A stretch of 12,035 nt of DNA from NCBI GenBank assembly GCA_028293265.1, contig JAQGPB010000572.1, positions 1 through 12,035 of the forward strand, written 5' to 3'. The stretch is from Pedosphaera sp. GTDB taxonomy: Bacteria > Verrucomicrobiota > Verrucomicrobiae > Limisphaerales > Pedosphaeraceae. This document shows positions 6,636-12,035 of the stretch, piece after piece; the stretch's first letter is position 1; each line of letters opens with the position of its first letter. The notes under the pieces were generated by a model that was given only the letters and a program-made list of their open reading frames with translations, was not told the origin of the DNA and did no database searches. A program made the translations under genes and the position numbers.

Positions 6636-6945
6636 ACTTGTGCAGAAACGCTACAAAAAAATTAAAATATTTTTGGCGTTGGTTTCCGGACAGACTTCAT
6701 GTGCCACGATGGACGAAAAACGCGCACAGCGCGAGTGGGGCATGGTGCCGTGATGTCCCCGCCCGCGCCAACGCAGCAGGGAACAAATTGTCTGGCCTAT
6801 CCGTCTCACTCTGTGTTGTGCGCTGCTTAAAGTTGATGCGGCGCGAGCGTGCGTTTTGTCATCAATTATGTTGCAATCAAGGCTTGCCACGAGCACGAAG
6901 TCGGTTAAGAATTTGAAAAATTCGGTGTTGTAATGGAATGACGGA
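6636..6945. other. Intergenic region between divergent genes, probable promoter region
   Basis: About 310 nt without a convincing gene separate potA (leftward) from the small membrane protein gene (rightward). The part next to potA is markedly AT-rich (about 6650-6672, with A and T runs), fitting a promoter or UP-like element for the pot operon, though no clean -35/-10 pair stands out. A small interrupted hairpin joins 6737-6743 with 6753-6760. On the plus strand, TTGCCA at 6884-6889 and AAGAAT at 6907-6912 are 17 nt apart and could be a weak promoter for the gene at 6946. Confidence 0.5.
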
Positions 6946-7170
6946 ATGAGACTGAGCAGCGTAAAACAAAGCATAGGCCAACTGGAGGCGACCCTGGCTG
7001 ACAACCCGGTGATGACCGTGGTGTTGATCATTGCCATTGGCCTGGCAGTTTTGATTCTTGGCGGAGTGTTGCTTGATACCTTCCTCGAGAAACGAAGGGC
7101 GCGGCAGAAGGCCAAGGCGGTCGAAAGACTGCACAAGCACCTGGCAAGCTTGCCGAACACCAAGTCTTGA
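6946..7170 (+). CDS. Hypothetical small single-pass membrane protein
   Basis: A 74-residue protein with a polar N-terminus (1-20), one hydrophobic helix (about 22-44) and a strongly basic tail (EKRRARQKAKAVERLHKH, 48-65) that would form an amphipathic helix on the cytoplasmic side by the positive-inside rule. I recognise no family. The ATG at 6946 is preceded only by weak GGA-type sequence. It is followed by 137 nt and then a lipoprotein gene on the same strand. Its plausible membrane topology supports a real gene, but it could be a spurious frame. Confidence 0.55.
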   Translation: MRLSSVKQSIGQLEATLADNPVMTVVLIIAIGLAVLILGGVLLDTFLEKRRARQKAKAVERLHKHLASLPNTKS

Positions 7171-7250
7171 AATTGGCTGGCCGCCGGGCACGGCACCTCC
7201 ATTGCCTGACGTTTGTTGCTCCGCCCGTTCCCACCGGGTTTTCACCCCAG

Positions 7251-7278
7251 TTGTTCTTTTTGTTCCACGCCGGATACT
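7251..7278 (+). promoter_or_regulatory. Possible sigma-70-type promoter for the lipoprotein gene
   Basis: TTGTTC (7251-7256) and GATACT (7273-7278) are separated by 16 nt and lie about 30 nt before the ATG at 7308. The match is partial, and the promoter consensus of this lineage is not known to me. Confidence 0.3.
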
Positions 7279-7307
7279 AAGAGGGAGTATTCAGTTGGCT
7301 ATATCCT

Positions 7308-7571
7308 ATGAAAAAACTCTCGAGTATTGTCTTTTGTGCGGGGATCGGCTTCGGCCTTGCGGGTTGCGCCACAGATAATTGTCACAATGATCGCTCCCAA
7401 ACATCCAGCTCAAGCGTAAATACATGGCATACCACCCACCATTGGAGCGACGGGTATTCGTTTTCGAATGATCCGTATAATCACGATCAGCTCGGGCCCT
7501 TTTTGGGGTTGGACCCGCAATTTCCACCTGCGCCCTTGCCTGCGTCCTCGACGCTGATTACAAGCCACTGA
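7308..7571 (+). CDS. Small His-rich lipoprotein, function unknown
   Basis: An 87-residue precursor with a classic lipoprotein signal: MKK start, hydrophobic stretch 5-18 and lipobox LAGC with Cys20 as the acylated residue. The mature part of about 68 residues is polar, with a serine run (33-36), an unusual NTWHTTHHWSDGY segment (38-50) and a proline-rich end (PQFPPAPLPASS, 70-81). Six histidines and a second cysteine (Cys25) could bind metal, which is speculation. No family is recognised. GAGGGAG lies about 20 nt upstream of the ATG, further than usual for a ribosome binding site. The DUF1800 gene starts 33 nt after the stop, so the lipoprotein may be co-transcribed with the DUF1800/DUF1501 genes. 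Confidence 0.65.
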   Translation: MKKLSSIVFCAGIGFGLAGCATDNCHNDRSQTSSSSVNTWHTTHHWSDGYSFSNDPYNHDQLGPFLGLDPQFPPAPLPASSTLITSH

Positions 7572-7604
7572 AACCTTTCGTGTCAGGGCAGCGTCTGAGA
7601 AGGT

Positions 7605-9092
7605 GTGCTGACGCCTCTGGCCAGAAAGCGATGGGATTATGACAAGGCCGCGCATTTGTTGAACCGGGCGGGATTTGGCGGCGCGCCCAGGGAAATTGAG
7701 CAGTTGTCCGACCTGGGCATGGAGCACGCGGTCGCCCGCCTGGTGGACTACGAAAAACTCCCGGATGCGACGCCCAACCCGGATTGGGCCAAACCCGACC
7801 CCACCCGCGTGGAGCGCTTCCGCAAGGCCCGTGACGCAGATCCCGAAGTGCGGCGCAAGATGATCCAGGAAGAGCAGCGAACGCAGCGGCAACGCTTGGT
7901 GCAGTTGAAGTATTGGTGGCTGGAAAGGATGGTGAAGGGGCCGCGGCCGTTGCAGGAAAAGATGACCTTGTTCTGGCACGGCCATTTTGCCACCAGCGCG
8001 GAGAAGGTCCGGGACGCCTATCTGATGTGGCGGCAGAACGACTTGTTCCGGCAGCAAGCCACCGGCAACTGGCTTGAATTGCTCACCGCCACGGCCAAGG
8101 ACCCGGCCATGCTTGTCTGGCTCGATCAGGCGCAGAGCCGCAAGGAGCATCCCAATGAAAATTTCGCGCGCGAGGTGATGGAGCTGTTCACCTTGGGCGA
8201 AGGTCATTATACGGAGAAGGACATCACCGAGGCGGCGCGTGCGCTCACGGGCTGGACTTACAACCGGGCGGACGAGGAATTTGACGAACGGCCCCGGATT
8301 CATGATGACGGCGTCAAGACCGTCCTGGGCCGCACGGGCCGGCTGAAGGGTGATGATGTGTTGCAGGCAATTGTGGAGCAGCCGCAGGCGGCGCGGTTCA
8401 TCACGGCGAAAATCTGGAATTATTTCGCCGGGGAGGAGCCTTCGGAACAATTGAGCACCGCGATGGCCGATCTCTTCCGGCGTTCGGGGAACAATTTCAA
8501 GCCGCTGCTCACGGCGATGTTCCAGAGCGAGGAATTTTATGCGGACAACATCATCCGCAATCAGGTGAAGAGTCCCGTGCAATGGCTGGTCGGAAGCGTG
8601 CGCGTGCTGGAGCGAGATTTGCCGGGGCCGTTCATCTGTTTCGGGCTGACGAAAAATCTGGGGCAGGATTTGTTCGCGCCGCCCAATGTCAAAGGCTGGG
8701 ACGGCGGGCTGAGCTGGATCACGACCAACAACCTGCTGGCGCGTTACAATGAAGCCGCGATCTTGGTCCAAGGCGACACTCAAATGTTGCGCGCGACCCT
8801 GACCGGCGCAAACTTGGGCCTTCCCCAGGCCGCGAACATGATGATCCAGAATCGCCTGCAAAACGTGCGGTTGAATTCCGTGGACGTGGCAAAAATTTTG
8901 ACGGAAGAGGAGCGCACCAACAAAGACAAATTGCTGGCCGCGCTGGAACGGCGGCTGTTGCAGGGAAAATTGCGCGGCAAACAGGAGCAGACCTTGCGCG
9001 AATACGTGGCGGCGCAGAGTTCGCTGGATGAGGCGGCCATTTTGAACGCGATCCGGCTGATGATGAGCACGCCCGAATATCAACTCACTTGA
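7605..9092 (+). CDS. DUF1800 domain-containing protein
   Basis: A 495-residue member of the DUF1800 (COG5267) family, common in Planctomycetota, Verrucomicrobiota and some Proteobacteria, with no firmly established function. Landmarks are HLLNRAGFGGAPREIEQL near the N-terminus (17-34), a FWHGHFATS block (about 123-131), HPNENFAREVMELFTLGEGHY (about 182-202) followed by the ITEAARALTGWTYN motif, and a C-terminal FAPPNVKGWDGGLSW segment (about 360-374). No signal peptide is seen. The start is the GTG at 7605, with GAGAAGG directly upstream and very close, so a few codons of uncertainty remain. It is followed after 3 nt by a small ORF and then DUF1501, the usual partner. The pair is often thought to be exported or cell-surface related. 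Confidence 0.9.
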   Translation: MLTPLARKRWDYDKAAHLLNRAGFGGAPREIEQLSDLGMEHAVARLVDYEKLPDATPNPDWAKPDPTRVERFRKARDADPEVRRKMIQEEQRTQRQRLVQLKYWWLERMVKGPRPLQEKMTLFWHGHFATSAEKVRDAYLMWRQNDLFRQQATGNWLELLTATAKDPAMLVWLDQAQSRKEHPNENFAREVMELFTLGEGHYTEKDITEAARALTGWTYNRADEEFDERPRIHDDGVKTVLGRTGRLKGDDVLQAIVEQPQAARFITAKIWNYFAGEEPSEQLSTAMADLFRRSGNNFKPLLTAMFQSEEFYADNIIRNQVKSPVQWLVGSVRVLERDLPGPFICFGLTKNLGQDLFAPPNVKGWDGGLSWITTNNLLARYNEAAILVQGDTQMLRATLTGANLGLPQAANMMIQNRLQNVRLNSVDVAKILTEEERTNKDKLLAALERRLLQGKLRGKQEQTLREYVAAQSSLDEAAILNAIRLMMSTPEYQLT

Positions 9093-9095
9093 CTT

Positions 9096-9302
9096 ATGGC
9101 AGACCAAGATAAATCGCCCCAAGCAGCTCCCAAATCGGGATCGAAAACCCAGGCAATCCAGGCCAGCCTTAAAGCGGTGGCCATGGATATTTTCAAGAAA
9201 AGCCAGCGCCTGCCGCCGTTGTCCTTGCTTCTCCGCAAGCGCGGGCAGGAGCCGGAAGCGCCGCCGCAGGGATTTGAATTTGGCGATTTTTACCACATGT
9301 AA
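9096..9302 (+). CDS. Small hypothetical protein between DUF1800 and DUF1501
   Basis: A 68-residue protein of unknown family. The N-terminal third is polar and low in complexity (Ala/Ser/Lys/Gln). The middle (22-49) is basic and could be an amphipathic helix ending in LPPLSLLLRKRG. The C-terminus is acidic then aromatic (FEFGDFYHM, 60-68). It has no signal peptide or membrane helix. ATG 9096 is 3 nt after the DUF1800 stop, and its stop is 12 nt before the DUF1501 ATG, so it is most likely translated as part of this operon. Its place between two family partners suggests an accessory role, which is inferred from context only. Confidence 0.65.
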   Translation: MADQDKSPQAAPKSGSKTQAIQASLKAVAMDIFKKSQRLPPLSLLLRKRGQEPEAPPQGFEFGDFYHM

Positions 9303-9314
9303 ATTGGATAGCTT

Positions 9315-10658
9315 ATGAAAACCGATCCGATTCTTCGCACCCGCCGCGAATTCCTCCGCACCAGCGTCCTGGGCGGCGCGCTGGCCGCGACGGTTCCGGC
9401 ATTTCTCGCCAGCACAATTTCCGCATTGCAGGCCAGCGCCGCAAATTCCGCCGTGCAGACCGCCACTGGGCGCGATGCCGACATTCTCGTAGTATTGCAG
9501 ATGGCAGGCGGCAACGACGGATTGAACACGCTGGTGCCCTTTGGCAACGATTATTATCGTCGCGGTCGGCCGCGCCTCGGAATTGCAGCATCGGACGCGC
9601 TCAAACTGAATGATGAAGTGGGGTTGCATCCAAGCCTCACTGGGTTTAAGGAGCTTTACGACCACGGAAGCCTGGCGGTCGTCCAAGGAATTGGTTACCC
9701 GAACCCGAACCGTTCCCATTTTCGTTCGACCGAAATCTGGCAGACCGCCAGTGATTCCGAGCAGTTCGAGAAATACGGCTGGCTGGGGCGTTATTTCGAC
9801 AATGCCTGTTCCGGTTGCGATCCAACCATCGGTGTAAACATAGGCCGGCAGATGCCCCAAGCCTTCGCCGCCAAACATCCGCTCGGCATCAGCCTCGAAA
9901 ACCCGCAGCAATATCGCTTCATCAGCACGGACCGCCGCCACCACGACGGCGCGGAGGAATCATTTCGCAAATTGAATGAGTCGGACGAGGGCATGGCGAT
10001 GGATGCCGGCGGTGCGGGTAGCAATTCCGGCGACACCATCGGCGCGATTCATGGCAAAACCGCCCATACCGGTTCCGCACTCGATTTCCTGGAACGCACT
10101 TCGATGGACGCGCAGGTAAGCTCAGACAAAATCTTGGCCGTCAGCGGCAAAGTGCAAAACAAGGCGGATTACCCGCAATCACTACTTGCGACTTCGCTGA
10201 AACTGGTGGCGCGCTTGATCGGCGGCGGATTGCCAACGCGTGTCTATTATGTTTCCCAAGGCGGTTACGACACGCACACGAACCAATTGCCGACTCAGCA
10301 ACGGCTCTTGAAAGATTTGGGCGACTCGGTCAAAGCCTTCACCGAAGACATGAAAGCCCAGGGCAACATGTCCCGGGTTCTGGTGATGACCTTCAGCGAA
10401 TTTGGCCGTCGCGTCGCCGAGAATGCCAACGGCGGCACGGACCACGGAGCCGCCGCGCCGATGTTCATCATCGGCGAAAAAGTGAAGGCCGGCCTGCTCG
10501 GCAAATACCCCAGCCTCGCGCCCGCAGACCTCCTGAACGGCGACATGAAATACAGCGTGGATTTCCGCTCCGTCTATGCCGGCATCCTCGAAAACTGGCT
10601 CAAGACCCCGAGTGCGCCAATTCTTGGCAGGCAGTTTCAGCCGCTTGTTTGCGTTTAA
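9315..10658 (+). CDS. DUF1501 domain-containing protein with Tat signal
   Basis: A 447-residue member of the DUF1501 (COG4102) family, related to the alkaline phosphatase/sulfatase superfamily. The N-terminus has a twin-arginine export motif (TRREFLR, 9-15) and a hydrophobic stretch (17-32), so it is expected to be exported folded. Conserved blocks are LQMAGGNDGLNTLVP (61-75), NPNRSHFRSTEIWQT, FSEFGRR (360-366) and GGTDHGAA (373-380), where Asp376 and His377 are candidate metal ligands. It ends with an ILGRQFQPL-type tail typical of the family. ATG 9315 has only a weak GGATAG before it, consistent with coupling to the genes upstream. The substrate and role in the cell are not established. Confidence 0.92.
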   Translation: MKTDPILRTRREFLRTSVLGGALAATVPAFLASTISALQASAANSAVQTATGRDADILVVLQMAGGNDGLNTLVPFGNDYYRRGRPRLGIAASDALKLNDEVGLHPSLTGFKELYDHGSLAVVQGIGYPNPNRSHFRSTEIWQTASDSEQFEKYGWLGRYFDNACSGCDPTIGVNIGRQMPQAFAAKHPLGISLENPQQYRFISTDRRHHDGAEESFRKLNESDEGMAMDAGGAGSNSGDTIGAIHGKTAHTGSALDFLERTSMDAQVSSDKILAVSGKVQNKADYPQSLLATSLKLVARLIGGGLPTRVYYVSQGGYDTHTNQLPTQQRLLKDLGDSVKAFTEDMKAQGNMSRVLVMTFSEFGRRVAENANGGTDHGAAAPMFIIGEKVKAGLLGKYPSLAPADLLNGDMKYSVDFRSVYAGILENWLKTPSAPILGRQFQPLVCV

Positions 10659-10663
10659 AAGTC

Positions 10664-10699
10664 CAAGCATCAAATTGGAGATCGCAAAGTTGGTGCTTG
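10664..10699 (+). terminator. Hairpin after DUF1501, possible terminator
   Basis: CAAGCATCAA (10664-10673) pairs with TTGGTGCTTG (10690-10699) over 10 bp, including one G-U pair, around a 16-nt loop. It starts 5 nt after the DUF1501 stop. No T-run follows, so it may protect the mRNA end or need a factor to terminate. A second small hairpin, CCCGA/TCGGG, is at 10730-10744. Confidence 0.4.
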
Positions 10700-10781
10700 A
10701 TGACATGGGAGGGGTTCTCCGACGTGGTTCCCGACCGTTTCGGGTATGAGAAACGCTGAGTTTGCCCACCCCTGCTTGTTC

Positions 10782-10809
10782 TTGCCGTTAAACTTCGCCG
10801 TTGTATGCT
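10782..10809 (+). promoter_or_regulatory. Possible promoter for the nucleotidyltransferase/tilS operon
   Basis: TTGCCG (10782-10787) and TATGCT (10804-10809) are 16 nt apart and lie about 40 nt before the ATG at 10848. CATAAT at 10822-10827 is an alternative -10. The match is partial and not lineage-specific. Confidence 0.35.
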
Positions 10810-10830
10810 CCTTTCGAGCGACATAATTTG

Positions 10831-10837
10831 AGAAGGG
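10831..10837 (+). promoter_or_regulatory. Ribosome binding site of the nucleotidyltransferase-like gene
   Basis: AGAAGGG sits 10 nt before ATG 10848 and supports that start. It is the only clear ribosome binding site for the three overlapping genes that follow. Confidence 0.6.
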
Positions 10838-10847
10838 TCCGACTTGC

Positions 10848-11375
10848 ATGAAGATTCAAGAAGTAATGACAACCATCAACCAGATGCAGGCGGATGGCAT
10901 AATAGGCCGCTATGCAATCGGTGGAGCGGTGGGAGCCACGTTTTATCTTGAACCGGTTGCAACGTTGGATGTGGATGTCTTTGTAATCCTTCCCGCCAAA
11001 ACCGGAGAATTATTTATCATTTTGCGTCCGCTCTTTGATTACCTGAAGGACCGAGGATGCGTTGTTGAAGGTGAACACATCGTTATCTCGGGATGGCCGG
11101 TACAGTTTTTGCCTCCGACGGGTCCGCTGGTAGAAGAGGCGTTGGAAAAGGCAGTCGAAAAGGAAGTAGGGGACATTAGCGTGCGTGTTTTCACATCCGA
11201 ACATCTGGCAGCAATCGCGCTGCAAACCGGACGCGCGAAGGACAAGGCGCGGCTGCTCCAATTCTTGGAAGCCGGCGTGCTCAATGCCGAACGCTTTCAA
11301 CATCTACTTGCGCGACATGGCCTGATGGAGCGGTGGCGGCAATTTGAGAAACAATTTCTAGGCGATCAAAAATGA
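10848..11375 (+). CDS. Nucleotidyltransferase-fold protein (AbiEii/DUF6036-like)
   Basis: A 175-residue protein with a minimal nucleotidyltransferase signature: YAIGGAVGA (22-30), then TLDVDVFVIL (39-48) with the Asp41-x-Asp43 pair expected to hold catalytic metal. The next conserved strand reads GWPVQFLPP (82-90), with Gln86 where many members of the fold have a third acidic residue. A C-terminal SEHLAAIALQTGRAKDKARLLQFLE helix pair (117-141) resembles that of AbiEii-type and DUF6036-type proteins. Such enzymes include toxins that add nucleotides to tRNA, but chromosomal relatives of unknown use are also common. Its stop overlaps the next ATG by 4 nt. The fold is fairly safe; the toxin role is inferred. 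Confidence 0.75.
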   Translation: MKIQEVMTTINQMQADGIIGRYAIGGAVGATFYLEPVATLDVDVFVILPAKTGELFIILRPLFDYLKDRGCVVEGEHIVISGWPVQFLPPTGPLVEEALEKAVEKEVGDISVRVFTSEHLAAIALQTGRAKDKARLLQFLEAGVLNAERFQHLLARHGLMERWRQFEKQFLGDQK

Positions 11376-11593
11376 GCTTCGATTTGGAAAAGATTTTCAG
11401 GGCCAAATGCGAGCAGCGCCAACAGCTTGCCGCGCTTCCCATCGTGGAAAAACTTGCCTTGCTGGATGCACTTCGCGAACGTGCGTTGACGATTGGGCAG
11501 GCCCGACAGGCTGCTGCTGGGGTCAGCGGCATGACTCTGCGCGAACAGGCTTCTGAATACGGTCTGCATAAGCCGGCAAAAAAGAAACCATGA
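11372..11593 (+). CDS. Small partner of the nucleotidyltransferase, antitoxin-like candidate
   Basis: A 73-residue, helical-looking protein beginning MSFDLEKIFRAKCEQRQQLAAL, with an LPIVEKLALLDALRERAL helix (22-39) and a Lys-rich tail (KPAKKKP). Short proteins of the pattern KIF-x-K-x-x-R-x-x-LAALP-x-x-EKL-x-x-L-x-x-L recur, from memory, beside small nucleotidyltransferase-like genes. The ATG at 11372 overlaps the nucleotidyltransferase stop (ATGA), and its own stop overlaps the tilS ATG in the same way. Tight coupling to the upstream gene and its small size suggest an antitoxin or stabilising subunit; this is an inference. The region from 47 to the end is less ordered and has no recognised DNA-binding motif. 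Confidence 0.7.
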   Translation: MSFDLEKIFRAKCEQRQQLAALPIVEKLALLDALRERALTIGQARQAAAGVSGMTLREQASEYGLHKPAKKKP

Positions 11594-12035
11594 ATGTCGC
11601 CCTCCTTGCCAGGCAAGTCGGGCTATCCATCGCTGAACGGCGGCCATTCCGGCGCGGAGAAGCCATTTTGGTCGCGGTTTCGGGCGGATTGGATTCGATG
11701 GTGTTGCTGCATTTGCTTTCGCACTTGGCAAAGGTGAAGGAATGGCGGTTGACCGTCGCGCATTTCAATCACCAGTTGCGTGGCAGGAGCAGTGACGCCG
11801 ACGAGCGGTTGGTGGAACGCACGGCGAAAAAGTTGGGTCTTCCTTTCGTGGTGGATCGCGCGAATGTGCGGCAATACGCCCGCGAACACAAATTGTCCCT
11901 CGAAATGGCCGCGCGAAAATTGCGTCACGGGTTTCTGGCGCGAGCGGCGGCCGAGCGGAACATTCGAACCATTGCGCTTGCGCATCACGCGAATGACCAA
12001 GTGGAACTTTTTTTTGTGCGGCTTTTGCGCGGGGC
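11590..12035 (+). CDS. tilS: tRNA(Ile)-lysidine synthase, N-terminal part, cut by window edge
   Basis: The first 148 codons of TilS, which adds lysine to cytidine 34 of the CAU-anticodon tRNA-Ile using ATP, so that it reads AUA and is charged with isoleucine. Visible features are the N-type PP-loop AVSGGLDSMVLL (29-40), AHFNHQLRG (57-65), a LEMAARKLRHGFL block (about 104-116) and ALAHHANDQVELFFVRLLRG (about 128-147), where the family usually reads hhxxDQxET. The frame is open to the end of the window. ATG 11590 shares ATGA with the stop of the small upstream gene. A purine stretch (AAAAAGAAA) lies just before it and is only a weak ribosome binding site. TilS is normally essential, so its expression depending on this upstream pair would matter. 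Confidence 0.92.
   Translation, partial: MNVALLARQVGLSIAERRPFRRGEAILVAVSGGLDSMVLLHLLSHLAKVKEWRLTVAHFNHQLRGRSSDADERLVERTAKKLGLPFVVDRANVRQYAREHKLSLEMAARKLRHGFLARAAAERNIRTIALAHHANDQVELFFVRLLRG

Noticed and set aside
6343..6753. Possible small gene at the right of potA ending near 6753
   Set aside because: Most of it is antisense to potA and the free end encodes only about 14 codons of ordinary sequence.
7410..9944. Long minus-strand open frame (844 codons) opposite DUF1800 and DUF1501
   Set aside because: It lies antisense to three plus-strand genes, two with firm family matches; its peptide looks like low-complexity reverse-strand translation with no recognised domain. Long antisense frames are common in GC-rich DNA.

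Overview
The window reads as a piece of a GC-rich bacterial chromosome, most likely from a Verrucomicrobiota member (Pedosphaera/Limisphaerales-like) or a related PVC lineage. The main clue is the paired DUF1800 and DUF1501 genes, the second with a twin-arginine signal, which are abundant in that superphylum. The placement is an inference from gene content; no rRNA or other taxonomic marker is present. I see no phage, transposase, tRNA, rRNA or CRISPR array.

Layout, left to right. (1) 1-109: a hairpin-rich stretch holding a perfect 13-bp stem with a TTCG loop, then a strong ribosome binding site. (2) 110-2364, plus strand: a wax-synthase-like MBOAT acyltransferase, a 141-residue four-helix membrane protein and a DUF2071 (YqjF-like) protein, closely spaced and probably co-transcribed. 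(3) 2371-6635, minus strand: a complete polyamine-type ABC importer in the order potA-potB-potC-potD. The first three genes are packed at 1 nt or overlapping. potD follows after a 311-nt gap that holds two GC-rich palindromic repeats exactly 90 nt apart. (4) 6636-6945: a gap with no gene that serves potA on one strand and a small membrane protein on the other. (5) 6946-7571, plus strand: a 74-residue single-helix membrane protein and an 87-residue His-rich lipoprotein, both unrecognised. (6) 7605-10658, plus strand: DUF1800, an unrecognised 68-residue protein, then DUF1501, tightly spaced like an operon and followed by a hairpin. (7) 10848 to the right edge, plus strand: a nucleotidyltransferase-fold protein, a 73-residue partner and the first part of tilS (tRNA-Ile lysidine synthase). 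Both junctions in this last group are 4-nt ATGA overlaps.

How the parts work together. PotA powers a PotB/PotC channel that would receive a polyamine-like ligand from PotD. The DUF1800/DUF1501 pair is an export-linked system of unknown function. The last group looks like a two-gene toxin-antitoxin-like pair coupled in translation to a tRNA-modification gene. That group and the small protein between DUF1800 and DUF1501 are the least explained parts of the window. Otherwise the region is mostly recognisable chromosomal content.
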